A stretch of 64,000 bases of DNA, taken from positions 2,178,001 to 2,242,000 of the forward strand of contig BPGD01000001.1 of NCBI GenBank assembly GCA_026002855.1, in the 5' to 3' direction. How positions within the stretch are numbered: position 1 is the first letter of the stretch; every line of letters begins with the position of its first letter. Origin of the DNA: Bryobacteraceae bacterium. GTDB lineage: Bacteria; Acidobacteriota; Terriglobia; Bryobacterales; Bryobacteraceae. Shown one piece after another: positions 18,625 through 28,687 of this stretch. The translations under genes and the position numbers were made by a program. The notes beneath the pieces are model-generated. The model searched no databases. It was not told where the DNA came from and saw nothing but the letters and a program-made list of their open reading frames with translations.

Positions 18625-19956
18625 TCACAGCGTGACCAGCAGAACGCCCAAACGTGGAAATTGGGGGATTCGTCCGTCCAGGCGGCCGCCGGCCAACATG
18701 CGGACGTCCTCCAGAAGGCCCTTTGCATCTGCCTCGCTGACGGCATGGAAGCCGTGAGCGAGGATGGAGTGATTGCGGGCCTGCAACGGACTTTTTCTGC
18801 TGTCCGCCAGACGGGAGTTGAAGAAGCGGCGGCCGAGATCGTCGCCCAGGGCGTGAAGGAGCTGAAAGCTTCTGTACAGCGGGAGTGCGAGCGTCTCCTG
18901 CCCGTCCTGGACGCGCCACTCGGACCGCAACGGTTCCGGAATGGACTGCACCGGCACTTCGGCAGTGGAGCCGATGCCATGCGATGCCAGCGCCAGCTGC
19001 GCCAGGCCCTCAACGCAACGATAAAAACGCGCCACCGCATCGTCAAAACGGCGCTCATGGAGGCGGCGCAGGCCGTTGGAAAAGATGTCGGCGAGAAGAA
19101 GCTCATTGCCATCGGCGCCGGATCGGAGCTCCTCCAAAACACGCACATCCGAGCAGACGCGCCGGTGGAAGTCGTCCACGCGTTCCGTGGAAATGAAAAA
19201 CGACAGGGCATCCACACTGGCAAGAAAGTCCCTGGCCGCCCTCAGGGCGTCCTCGTGACGGAATGCGTCCCATTCGTGATAGATGCGGCAGAACTGGAGG
19301 AGCGCGCTGAGTGCGCGTTTCAGGCGCCCGGGCTCTGTCTGGCGAAGCGCCCCGTCCAGCACCGACACGGCGCCGCCGGTTTGGCCCTCATCAAACAGCG
19401 CTGCCGCCCGCAGCACGTGGCGCCAGGCCAGCGTGTCCCATGGATTGCGAGGGTTGACGATCTGCTCTCTGCCACTGACGACGATCCCGATCCCGCCCTT
19501 TGTGCGCTCCGTGCCTCCGACGTACTGCCAGTGGCACGGCCAGTCCAGGCTCGCAAGCACGATGCCGGCCGACATGCACTTGGTGCCGCCGGTGAAGTCG
19601 ACCACCACGCGGTGAGCTTCGGAGTGCTTTACCCACTTGCGGATCAGCGGTTCTATTTCCCGCCGGGCCTTCTGCACCAGTCCCTCCAGGTCCTGGGCAT
19701 CGGGGATCTCGATGATGTCATAGGATCCCGGCGGCACCTCGAATCCGCCCTGCCGCACCAGCTCGAGAATGGCCGGATCGCCCCGTTCGCTGGGTTGCTC
19801 CACGGAGGCCTTTGTCTCTGGACTGCACACGAAGAGAATCCTTTTCGGCTTCACGTGCAGGATGCCGGCGGCAATGGCCGCAGGCGAGCCGCCCACCGTT
19901 GTCACGAGGAGGAAAGAGGGGGAGCCACAGGAGATCTGATCCATACGCCTTTTCAT
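18625..19956 (-). CDS. Orphan CARF-HEPN ribonuclease, TIGR02710/Cas02710 (Csm6-like) family
   Basis: 443 residues. The N-terminal CARF-type Rossmann domain begins LLVTTVGGSPAAI and carries the family signature VDFTGGTKCMSAG (residues 120-130). The C-terminal helical domain carries an R-X6-H HEPN motif (RNHSILAH, R394 to H401) in the conserved setting of TIGR02710 proteins. CARF domains bind cyclic oligoadenylate made by type III CRISPR Cas10 and switch on HEPN RNase activity. No cas gene and no CRISPR array lie in the window; the neighbours are housekeeping genes. It could be activated in trans by a distant type III locus or by another nucleotide signal. The start has only a weak SD. Confidence 0.8.
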   Translation of the reverse strand: MKRRMDQISCGSPSFLLVTTVGGSPAAIAAGILHVKPKRILFVCSPETKASVEQPSERGDPAILELVRQGGFEVPPGSYDIIEIPDAQDLEGLVQKARREIEPLIRKWVKHSEAHRVVVDFTGGTKCMSAGIVLASLDWPCHWQYVGGTERTKGGIGIVVSGREQIVNPRNPWDTLAWRHVLRAAALFDEGQTGGAVSVLDGALRQTEPGRLKRALSALLQFCRIYHEWDAFRHEDALRAARDFLASVDALSFFISTERVDDFHRRVCSDVRVLEELRSGADGNELLLADIFSNGLRRLHERRFDDAVARFYRCVEGLAQLALASHGIGSTAEVPVQSIPEPLRSEWRVQDGQETLALPLYRSFQLLHALGDDLGRRFFNSRLADSRKSPLQARNHSILAHGFHAVSEADAKGLLEDVRMLAGGRLDGRIPQFPRLGVLLVTL

Positions 19957-19992
19957 TTTGCTTCACTGAGGCCGTCATGCCCACCACGGCTT

Positions 19993-19998
19993 TACAAT
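19993..19998 (+). promoter_or_regulatory. -10 box (TACAAT), leaderless-type promoter of gatB
   Basis: TACAAT ends 7 nt before the gatB ATG at 20006. No SD is present. Confidence 0.5.
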
Positions 19999-20005
19999 CA
20001 GTCTT

Positions 20006-21484
20006 ATGAGCACTGCCGCGCCTCTGCTGGCGACGCCGGAACAGCTTGCGCTCTATGAGCCGGTGATCGGGCTGGAGGTTCACGTCCAGCTCGGCACTCG
20101 CACCAAGATCTTCTGCGGCTGCCCAAATGAGTTCGGCGCCGCGCCCAACACCAACGTCTGTCCCGTCTGTCTGGGCATGCCGGGCGCGCTGCCCGTGCTC
20201 AATCGCGCTGCCGTCGAGCTCGGCATCCGCGCCGCCCTGGCGCTGCATTGCGAGGTGCGCCGCCGTAGCGTCTTTGCGCGCAAGAATTACTTCTATCCGG
20301 ACCTGCCCAAGGGCTACCAGATCTCGCAATATGACCAGCCGCTGGCCGAGCACGGCTGGATCGAGATTGCCACCCCTCAGGGCGCGCGCCGCATCGGCGT
20401 GCGCCGGCTGCACCTGGAAGACGACGCCGGCAAGAGCACGCACGATGGCTACCGCGACAGCGACCGCTATTCCTATGTGGACCTGAACCGTACTGGCGCG
20501 CCGCTGGCCGAGATTGTCAGCGAGCCGGACATCCGCAGCGCCGAGGAGGCCTACGAGTATCTGACCCAGCTCAAGCTGGCGATGCAGTTCGCCGGTGTCT
20601 CCAACTGCGACATGGAAAAGGGCAACCTGCGCTGCGACGCCAACGTCAGCGTGCGCCGCAAAGGCGCGGCGGAGTTCGGCACGAAGGTTGAAATCAAGAA
20701 CCTGAATTCGTTCCGGTTCCTGCGGCAGGCGATCGAGTTTGAGATTTCGCGCCAGGTGGCGCTGCTTGAGTCCGGTGGCACGGTCATCCAGGAGACGCGG
20801 CTGTACAACCCCGAACTCGACGAAACCTTCGCCATGCGCAGCAAGGAAGAGGCGCACGATTACCGCTATTTCCCCGAGCCGGACCTGCTGCCGCTGGTGG
20901 TGAGCGAGGGGTGGCTGGAGGAGATCCGGCGCACCATGCCGGAAATGCCGGCCGACATGCGGCGCCGCTTTGTGGAGCAATACGGGCTGCGCGAATACGA
21001 CGCGCAGGTGCTGACCGCATCGCGCGAACTGGCTGGCTATTTTGAGACGGTGGCGCGGGCCTGTGGCGACGCGCGAGCGGCCTGTAACTGGGTGACCGGC
21101 GACCTGGCCGCGCTGCTCAAGGCCGATGGACGGACGATCGAGACCTGTCCGGTGGCACCGGAAGCGCTGGCTGAGCTGATCGTCCAGGTGCAGAAGGGCG
21201 AGCTGACCGGCAAGCTCGCCAAGGAGATCCTGCCGAAGATGTTCGAGACGCGCGCAAGCGCCCGCGCCATCATGGAGCGCGAAGGGCTGCGGGCGATGTC
21301 GGACACGGGCGAGCTGGAAAAGATCGTCGATGGCGTGATTGCGGCCAACCCGAAGCAGGTGGAACAGTACCGGGGCGGAAAGACGACGGTGCTTCAGTTC
21401 TTCGTGGGGCAGGTGATGAAGGCGACCCGCGGCCAGGCCAATCCGGCGGCCGTGGCGGAGCTGCTGCGGCAGAAGCTGGGCTGA
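20006..21484 (+). CDS. gatB: Asp/Glu-tRNA amidotransferase subunit B
   Basis: GatB (492 residues) is the kinase and tRNA-binding subunit of GatCAB, which converts Glu-tRNA(Gln) or Asp-tRNA(Asn) to the amide form. Clear family motifs: [76 protein letters not shown], plus the C-terminal YqeY-like tail domain. Zinc-binding cysteines (CGCP, CPVC) are present. gatA and gatC are not in the window, so the subunits are dispersed. A -10 box sits 7 nt before the ATG. Confidence 0.97.
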   Translation: MSTAAPLLATPEQLALYEPVIGLEVHVQLGTRTKIFCGCPNEFGAAPNTNVCPVCLGMPGALPVLNRAAVELGIRAALALHCEVRRRSVFARKNYFYPDLPKGYQISQYDQPLAEHGWIEIATPQGARRIGVRRLHLEDDAGKSTHDGYRDSDRYSYVDLNRTGAPLAEIVSEPDIRSAEEAYEYLTQLKLAMQFAGVSNCDMEKGNLRCDANVSVRRKGAAEFGTKVEIKNLNSFRFLRQAIEFEISRQVALLESGGTVIQETRLYNPELDETFAMRSKEEAHDYRYFPEPDLLPLVVSEGWLEEIRRTMPEMPADMRRRFVEQYGLREYDAQVLTASRELAGYFETVARACGDARAACNWVTGDLAALLKADGRTIETCPVAPEALAELIVQVQKGELTGKLAKEILPKMFETRASARAIMEREGLRAMSDTGELEKIVDGVIAANPKQVEQYRGGKTTVLQFFVGQVMKATRGQANPAAVAELLRQKLG

Positions 21485-21637
21485 CAGTCTCGAGGTGGGG
21501 CCCGGCCGCATGTGACAGCCCTCATATGGTCTCTACACGCCCATGAGGATGGCCAGGCCCACAGCAAAACGAGGCGCTGCCGGGCCGCGACGACCGGCGT
21601 CAGCGCGCGGCTGCTGATCTGAACGAGGTGATTGCCA

Positions 21638-23101
21638 GTGCATAGATTGTTGCTGATCCTTGCCGCGGCGGCGACGGCGCAGCCGCCGGAGCGATTCTTT
21701 TTCGATGAGGGCAGGATCCGCGTTCTCATCCTGACCGGCCGCAACAACCACGACTGGCGGACGACCACGCCCGTGCTGCGGCGCGTGCTGGAGGCTTCCG
21801 GGCGCTTTGACTTGCGCGTCACCGAAGAGCCTTCGGGGCTCGATGAAAAAACATTGCAGCCCTATCATGTTCTGGTCTCGAATTACTGCGGACCGCGCTG
21901 GGGCGCTCCGGCCGAAGAGGCGGTGGAGCGCTTCGTCCGGGAGGGCAAGGGCCTGGTGGTGGTCCATGCGGCCAGCTATCCGTTCGGAGAGGCGGAAGTG
22001 CTGGGGGAGAAGATGACCCGCACGGGCGTGCATGAGGCGCCGTGGCCGGCGTGGGGCGAGATGACGGGCGCGGTGTGGAGCGAGAAGGAGCCGCGCACGG
22101 GGCACGGACGGCGGCATGTGTTCCAGGTGGAGTGGACGGGCGCGGCGCACCCGGTGAGGGAGGGGATGGCGCCGTTTCTCATTTCGGACGAGCTCTACCA
22201 CAATTTCCGGCTGAAAGCAGGCAACGTCGTGCTGGCGGAGGCGTGGGACGACGCGGCCCTGGGAGGCACGGGAAAGCGCGAGCCGCTGATCTGGACGCGT
22301 GCCTACGGGCGTGGGCGCGTGTTCCATACGGCGCTGGGCCACGATGCGGACGCGATGATGGCGCCGGGATTCGTTTCGTCTTTCGCCCGCGGCGTGGAGT
22401 GGGCGGCGACGGGCGCGGTGACGCTGCCGGCGCGCATCGACGTGAACGCAAAAGACCCTCAGGCGGTTCGCGTGCTGCTGGTGACGGGCGGGCACGACCA
22501 CGAGGCCTCGTTCTACCAGGTGCTGGAGGGGTGGCGCGACATCCGCGTGAACGTGGACCCACATCCGGCGGCCTTCCGGCACGATCTTCGGGAGACGTAC
22601 GACGTGCTGGTGCTGTACGACTCGATTCAGGTGGAACAGCTGCCGGAGAAGCACCGCGAGAACCTGCGGGCCTTTGTGGAGTCCGGCAAAGGCCTGGTGC
22701 TGCTGCATCACGCGATCGTCGATTTCGCCGACTGGGAATGGTGGTGGCGCGAGGTGATGGGTGGACTGTACGTGTTGAAGCCGCGCGAAGGCATGCCGGC
22801 GTCGAGCTACCAGCACGATGTGGAGCTGACGTTGGAGCCGGCGGGCGATCATCCGGTGACGCGCGGGCTGCCGCCGATGCGGCTGTTCGATGAAACGTAC
22901 AGGAACGTATGGCGGCGCCAGGACGTGATCCCGCTGCTCAAGACAAACCATCCGACCAGCGATGCCGTGATCGGATGGGTGAGTCCGTACCCGAGGTCCC
23001 GGGTGGTGTTCCTACAGCCTGGCCACGGGCGCGAGACGCATGAACTGCCCTGGTACCGGCGGCTGGTCCGGCAGGCGGTGTTGTGGGCGGCCGGGCGGTG
23101 A
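21638..23101 (+). CDS. Exported tandem-ThuA-domain protein
   Basis: 487 residues with a signal peptide (HRLLLILAAAATAQ) and two ThuA (glutamine-amidotransferase-like) domains. The first runs about 25-260 (VLILTGRNNHDW, KGLVVVHAASYPF, GRVFHTALGHD); the second about 275-485 (VLLVTGGHDHEASFY, KGLVLLHHAIVDF, RVVFLQPGHGR). ThuA domains occur in trehalose and sugar utilisation loci and many exported proteins; catalytic activity is not established. A GTG at 21638 is chosen because GAGGTGA precedes it at normal spacing; a TTG at 21632 is too close to that SD. It is not in an operon. Confidence 0.85.
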   Translation: MHRLLLILAAAATAQPPERFFFDEGRIRVLILTGRNNHDWRTTTPVLRRVLEASGRFDLRVTEEPSGLDEKTLQPYHVLVSNYCGPRWGAPAEEAVERFVREGKGLVVVHAASYPFGEAEVLGEKMTRTGVHEAPWPAWGEMTGAVWSEKEPRTGHGRRHVFQVEWTGAAHPVREGMAPFLISDELYHNFRLKAGNVVLAEAWDDAALGGTGKREPLIWTRAYGRGRVFHTALGHDADAMMAPGFVSSFARGVEWAATGAVTLPARIDVNAKDPQAVRVLLVTGGHDHEASFYQVLEGWRDIRVNVDPHPAAFRHDLRETYDVLVLYDSIQVEQLPEKHRENLRAFVESGKGLVLLHHAIVDFADWEWWWREVMGGLYVLKPREGMPASSYQHDVELTLEPAGDHPVTRGLPPMRLFDETYRNVWRRQDVIPLLKTNHPTSDAVIGWVSPYPRSRVVFLQPGHGRETHELPWYRRLVRQAVLWAAGR

Positions 23102-23145
23102 GGCGGCGGCCGGGGGCGTGATGGGTGGCGGCTGAGCGCTGCCGT

Positions 23146-24102
23146 TCAGCGCGCCTGATAGATGTCGTGGAGGCGCAGGAGGCCGAGCGCGAGGCCGCCG
23201 GCGTCGACCACCGGCAGGACGCTCAACTGGCGCGGGCGGCGCTCCATCAGCACGAGCGCTTCGGCCAGCAGCGCTTCGGGCGAGACCGTCACCGGGTTGC
23301 GCGTCATGACCTCGGCGGCGCTCAGGGCGCGGATGTCGTCGTGACGTTCGAGGGCGCGGCGGAGGTCGCCGTCGGTGATCAGCCCGGCCAGGCGCCCGTC
23401 TCCGCCGAGCACGCAGGCGGCGCCCAGCGGGCGCTCGGTCATGGCGATGACCACGTCGCGAAGGGGCGTCTCCGGGCGGACCCAGGCCACTTCGTCGCCT
23501 GAGTGCATGGCATCGCGCACATGAAGGCGCAGGTTGCGGCCCAGCTGGCCGCCCGGATGGAGGCGGCTGAATTGTTCCGGTTGAAACTGGCGCGCCACCA
23601 TCAGGGCCACCGCGAGCGCGTCGCCGAGCGCGGTGGCGACGATGGCGCTCGAGGCGGGGATGAGGTTGTAGGGGTCGCCTTCTTCCTCGACGCCCGCATC
23701 GAGCGCCACGTCGCAGAGACGCGCCAGCTCCGTGTCCAGCCGGCCGAGGATGCCGATGCGCGGCACGCGCGCTTCCTGAAGGCGGCGGGCCAGGCGGACG
23801 AGTTCGCCGGTAGCGCCGCTGCGCGAGACCAGGACGGCCACGTCGCCGGGCTCGACCAGGCCGAAGTCGCCGTGCTCGGCCTCGGCCGGGTGGAGAAACA
23901 CGGCCGGGACGCCGGTGGCACAGAGCGTGGCAGCGAGCTTGCGGGCGGCGGCGCCGCTCTTGCCCATGCCCGTGGTGACGACTTTGCCCGCGCAGTCGGC
24001 CAGCAGCCCGACGGCGCGTTCAAACTCCGCGCCCAGACGCGAGGAAGCCCGCTCGATGGAGCGGGCTTCGCAAGCCAGAAGGCGAAGAGCGGCGTCGATC
24101 AT
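23146..24102 (-). CDS. kdsD: D-arabinose-5-phosphate isomerase (KpsF/GutQ family)
   Basis: 318 residues: an N-terminal SIS sugar-isomerase domain (VVTTGMGKSGAAARKLAATL, HPAEAEHGDFGLV, SRSGATGELVRL, IPASSAIV) and two C-terminal CBS domains (VRDAMHSG, VMTRNPVTV). It interconverts ribulose-5-P and arabinose-5-P, the first step to KDO of lipopolysaccharide, consistent with a diderm. Its ATG overlaps the trigger factor stop by 4 nt (ATGA), so the two are co-translated. Confidence 0.92.
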   Translation of the reverse strand: MIDAALRLLACEARSIERASSRLGAEFERAVGLLADCAGKVVTTGMGKSGAAARKLAATLCATGVPAVFLHPAEAEHGDFGLVEPGDVAVLVSRSGATGELVRLARRLQEARVPRIGILGRLDTELARLCDVALDAGVEEEGDPYNLIPASSAIVATALGDALAVALMVARQFQPEQFSRLHPGGQLGRNLRLHVRDAMHSGDEVAWVRPETPLRDVVIAMTERPLGAACVLGGDGRLAGLITDGDLRRALERHDDIRALSAAEVMTRNPVTVSPEALLAEALVLMERRPRQLSVLPVVDAGGLALGLLRLHDIYQAR

Positions 24103-25400
24103 TCTTCCTTCGAAGTTTCCGCTGCGCCGGCCGTCTCCGGCGGCACCTTCACCGCGTGATCGAAGAGGAACTTGAGCGTCTTGTCGGTGATGATGCGGTT
24201 GACGATCGTCTGGAGTCCGCCCTCCTTTTCCAGCTTGAGGCGGACGGCGGCCACAGGCTCGCGGCGCTGGCGCGCGATGCGCTGCACCTCCTGGTCGATT
24301 TCCTCTTCGGTGGCGTGGATGTTTTCGCGGGCGGCGATCCTGCCGAGCAGCAGCGCGGCCTTGACGTCGTGCTTCGCCTGCTCGTACTGGTTCTGCTTCA
24401 GCTTCTCCCAGTCGATGCGGATCTTGCTGATGTCGACGCCCTGGGCCTGCATGGAGCGGAGCTGGCCGTCGAGCATGTGTTCGATGCGGTCGTCGATGTA
24501 GGCCTCGGGGACCGGGAAGTCGTGCATGGCGACGATCTGGTCCACCAGATCGTTTTTCGCCTTGACCTGGGCTTCGTAGTCCTTCTCGCGGAAGATGGCT
24601 TTGCGGATCTCCTCGCGGACCTCGTCGATGGACTGGAAGTCGCCGAGGTCGCGCGCGAACTCATCGTTGAGTTCAGGCAGCTCTTTCCGGCGGATCTGTT
24701 TCAGCGTGATGCGGAAGCGTACGGTGCGGCCGGCCAGGCGCTCCACGGCATAGTTTTCCGGATAGGCGACCTCGGCCTCGCGGACGTCGCCGGGCACGGC
24801 GCCGCGCAACGCGTTGGAGAATTCTTCGAAGGTGTCCCTGCCGCCGACTTCGATATTGATGTCGTCCTGACGGAGCGGTTCGCCCTCGACGCCCGCGATG
24901 GTTTCCAGCGAGACGAGGCAGTGGTCGCCGTCTTGCACCGGGCGCGGGTCGATGTTGACGAATTCGGCCCGGGACTCGCGGATCTGGTTCAGCCGCTCTT
25001 CGACTTCTTCCTTGGTGACGACCGGCTCGGCGTAGGCGACTTTCAGGCCGCGCACGTCCTTGAGCTCGATCTCCGGCGCCACTTCGAATTCGGCGCGGAA
25101 GTGGACGGCCTCGCCCTCGTGGAAATGGAGGTCCTTGATGGTGGGCCGGCTGACGACGCGAAGATTTTCCCGTTCGCAGGCCTCTTCGAGATACTTCGGA
25201 ATCAGATTTTCGAGCGCCTCCTGGCGGATCTCGCTGCCATAGCGGGCGCGGATGATGCTGGCCGGCGCCTTGCCGGGACGGAAGCCCTGGATGCGGGCCT
25301 GGGACCGGACCTTTTCGGTGACTTTTTCGATTTCCGCCGCCATGGCTTCGGCGGGGATGGTGATTTCAATGGAATGCTTGCAGCCTTCAATGAGGGCCAA
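24099..25400 (-). CDS. tig: Trigger factor
   Basis: Ribosome-associated chaperone and peptidyl-prolyl isomerase, 433 residues. The N-terminal ribosome-binding domain has the signature GFRPGKAP. The FKBP-like PPIase domain follows (DGDHCLVSLETI, GGRDTFEEFSNALRGAVPGD), then the helical C-terminal chaperone domain. A TTG at 25400 is the preferred start because GGAGGT lies seven bases before it and the product then begins MALIEGCKHSIEI. The frame also opens at a GTG at 25421, but that lies upstream of the SD. It is co-transcribed with kdsD; metK lies upstream behind a strong hairpin. Confidence 0.95.
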   Translation of the reverse strand: MALIEGCKHSIEITIPAEAMAAEIEKVTEKVRSQARIQGFRPGKAPASIIRARYGSEIRQEALENLIPKYLEEACERENLRVVSRPTIKDLHFHEGEAVHFRAEFEVAPEIELKDVRGLKVAYAEPVVTKEEVEERLNQIRESRAEFVNIDPRPVQDGDHCLVSLETIAGVEGEPLRQDDINIEVGGRDTFEEFSNALRGAVPGDVREAEVAYPENYAVERLAGRTVRFRITLKQIRRKELPELNDEFARDLGDFQSIDEVREEIRKAIFREKDYEAQVKAKNDLVDQIVAMHDFPVPEAYIDDRIEHMLDGQLRSMQAQGVDISKIRIDWEKLKQNQYEQAKHDVKAALLLGRIAARENIHATEEEIDQEVQRIARQRREPVAAVRLKLEKEGGLQTIVNRIITDKTLKFLFDHAVKVPPETAGAAETSKEE

Positions 25401-25424
25401 GGGAACTACCTCCGGACGCACGAA

Positions 25425-25453
25425 GGGCGCGCCTCAACAGGGGAGGCGCGCCC
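25425..25453 (-). terminator. Strong hairpin between metK and tig
   Basis: A perfect 11-bp stem (25425-25435 with 25443-25453, arm GGGCGCGCCTC) with a 7-nt loop lies between the metK stop and the tig SD. No T tract. It may terminate or attenuate metK transcription, or stabilise the 3' end. Confidence 0.55.
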
Positions 25454-25465
25454 GGAGACCACTTG

Positions 25466-26656
<1,191 letters not shown>

Positions 26657-26832
26657 CTGCAAGCCCTCCTGCTTGTGGGGATACGCCGCGCGAGCTCACA
26701 CAGAGATCCGGCCGGCGGGAATCAGTCAAACTCCAGTCTATCGGACGCGTTTTCAGGCCGTCAACGCAACGGAAGGGAACGGGGCGGTGGGGCTGGCGAA
26801 CGGCAGGAGCGCGGCGGCGGACGGCAAGGGCA

Positions 26833-26838
26833 TAGGAT
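26833..26838 (+). promoter_or_regulatory. -10 box (TAGGAT), leaderless-type promoter
   Basis: TAGGAT ends 7 nt before the ATG at 26846. An overlapping AGGA could instead act as a weak SD. Confidence 0.35.
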
Positions 26839-26845
26839 AGGACAC

Positions 26846-28309
26846 ATGAAGTGGGCGTTCCTCCTCTTGACGGCCGCCGGCCTGGCGGCGCAGACGAATC
26901 CTTTCCCGCACAGTGGCGACGTGGGCCGCACCGGCGCGGCCGGCCGCACCGAATATGACGCCGCCCGGCGCGAGTGGCGGATCACCGGGTCCGGCGCCAA
27001 CATCTGGGGCGCGGAAGACGCGTTTCATTTTGCCTGGACTCAGGCGGCGGGCGACATCGCCATCACGGCGGACATCGACTGGGCTGCGCCGGGCGGGCAC
27101 GCTCACAAGAAGGCGGGCCCGATGCTGCGCGCCTCGCTGGAGGCTGACTCGCCGCATGCAAGCGTCTTCGTCCACGCCGATGGCCTCATTGCGATGCAAT
27201 TCCGGCGCACGCATGGCGGACCCACGGAAGAGGTCCGCACGCCGGTGAAGGCCCCGGCGCGGGTGCGGCTCCAGCGCAACGGCGACGTGATCTCGTTTGA
27301 AGTGGCGCGCCCGGGCGGCCTGTTCCAGCCGGGCGGAGCGCTCACGGTGAAGCTGCCGGAGACGGTGTATGCGGGCCTTGCCGTGTGCTCCCATGACAAC
27401 GCGGACTCGCAGACGGCGGTCTTCCGCAACGTCGAAGTGGAACGGGACGGCGTGGTGAGTGAGAAGGACCGCGTGGTGGAGTCGACCCTTGAGGTCGTCG
27501 ATATCCGCACGGGCGAACGGCGGATCGTGCGGCGCGCGCTGGAGCACTTCGAAGCGCCCAATTGGACGCCGGACGGAAAAGCGCTCGTCTACAACGGCGG
27601 CGGGCGGATCTGGCGGGTTCCGGTGGAGGGCGGCGCACCCGAACTGATCCCGACCGGCGAGGTGCGCTGCAACAACGACCACGTGATCTCGCCCGATGGA
27701 AAATGGCTCGCGATCAGCGGCAGCGTGGGCAGGGACCCTTCAAAGATCTACATCGTCCCCATCAGCGGCGGAACGCCGCGGCTGGTGACCGCGAAAGGGC
27801 CGTCCTACCTGCACGGATGGTCGCCGGACGGCAAGAGGCTCGCCTATTGCGCCGATCGCAACGGCAACTTTGACATTTACGAGATCGGCGTGGAAGGCGG
27901 CGAGGAGAAGCGGCTGACCGATGCGCCCGGACTGGACGACGGGCCGGAATACTCACCGGACGGGCGGCTGATCTACTTTAACAGCGAGCGCACCGGACTG
28001 ATGCGGATCTGGGGGATGAACGCCGACGGAAGCGGCCAGCGGATGATTTCCCAGGGGCCGGAGTCGGCCGACTGGTTTGCGCACTTCTCGCCCGACGGCA
28101 AGTGGATCTGCTACCTAAGCTACGAAAAGACCGTGCAGGGGCACCCGCCCAACAAGGACGTCGTGATCCGGCTGGCCGAGGCAAGCGGAGCCAACCCGCG
28201 CGTGCTGGTGACGCTGTTCGGCGGGCAGGGGACCATGAACGTGCCTAACTGGTCGCCCGATTCGACACGGTTCGCCTTTGTCAGCTACCGGCTGGTCAAG
28301 AAGAAGTAG
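26846..28309 (+). CDS. Exported TolB-like (PD40) beta-propeller protein
   Basis: 487 residues with a signal peptide (MKWAFLLLTAAGLAAQ). Residues about 20-205 form a concanavalin/DUF1349-like jelly-roll domain (AGDIAITADIDW, HKKAGPMLRAS). The rest is a six-bladed TolB-like propeller with repeated WD40-like PD motifs (FEAPNWTPDGKALVY, VISPDGKWLAI, GWSPDGKRLAYC, EYSPDGRLIYF, HFSPDGKWICYL, NWSPDSTRFAFV). Such proteins bind peptides or carbohydrates in the periplasm; the ligand is unknown. The open frame extends far upstream over metK, but the signal peptide fixes this start. Confidence 0.87.
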   Translation: MKWAFLLLTAAGLAAQTNPFPHSGDVGRTGAAGRTEYDAARREWRITGSGANIWGAEDAFHFAWTQAAGDIAITADIDWAAPGGHAHKKAGPMLRASLEADSPHASVFVHADGLIAMQFRRTHGGPTEEVRTPVKAPARVRLQRNGDVISFEVARPGGLFQPGGALTVKLPETVYAGLAVCSHDNADSQTAVFRNVEVERDGVVSEKDRVVESTLEVVDIRTGERRIVRRALEHFEAPNWTPDGKALVYNGGGRIWRVPVEGGAPELIPTGEVRCNNDHVISPDGKWLAISGSVGRDPSKIYIVPISGGTPRLVTAKGPSYLHGWSPDGKRLAYCADRNGNFDIYEIGVEGGEEKRLTDAPGLDDGPEYSPDGRLIYFNSERTGLMRIWGMNADGSGQRMISQGPESADWFAHFSPDGKWICYLSYEKTVQGHPPNKDVVIRLAEASGANPRVLVTLFGGQGTMNVPNWSPDSTRFAFVSYRLVKKK

Positions 28310-28431
28310 CCCGGCGGGGAAGGAGGCGCGGAGGAGATACGCCCCGTTCCAGGCGCCGGGCTGTCGGGAGTGCTCTGACAGACTGGCTGTGTTTATGTGC
28401 CGCCCGCCGGGCGGCATGCAGCTCAACGCGC

Positions 28432-28635
28432 TCAGGAGAAGCCGCCACGGGGAATGCAGCCGCCGCCGCCCGACGAGGACGTCGAAGAGCCGCCAATGGC
28501 ACAGGCAGAGACTTCGCGCCGCACGTTCCGGCTCCCGCAGACGGGACACTCCAGGTTCAGATCCGCTTCGCTCATGCGGCGAAGCTGTTCATACTTTGCG
28601 CCGCATTCCTCGCAGCGGTACTCGTACATCGGCAT
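28432..28635 (-). CDS. FmdB-family zinc-ribbon protein
   Basis: 67 residues. The N-terminus MPMYEYRCEECG and the later CPVCG form the CxxC...CxxC zinc ribbon of the FmdB putative regulatory family. The tail is Ser/Gly-rich (GGSSTSSSGGGG) with one more cysteine. It lies 52 nt downstream of the MFS gene on the same strand. Role in Acidobacteria unknown. Confidence 0.85.
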   Translation of the reverse strand: MPMYEYRCEECGAKYEQLRRMSEADLNLECPVCGSRNVRREVSACAIGGSSTSSSGGGGCIPRGGFS

Positions 28636-28687
28636 AGGCTGACTACTTCTCCTGATGCCGCGGGTGCGGGATTGGTGACAGGGCCTC

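Noticed and set aside
18625-19956. CRISPR array associated with the CARF-HEPN gene
   Set aside because: No regularly spaced repeats were found in this region or elsewhere in the window.
19718-21511. 597-residue open frame on the minus strand across gatB
   Set aside because: Shadow of gatB; no domain recognised.
26657-26845. SAM riboswitch upstream of metK
   Set aside because: The 190-nt gap shows none of the SAM-I, SAM-II or SAM-SAH conserved core sequences on the minus strand.
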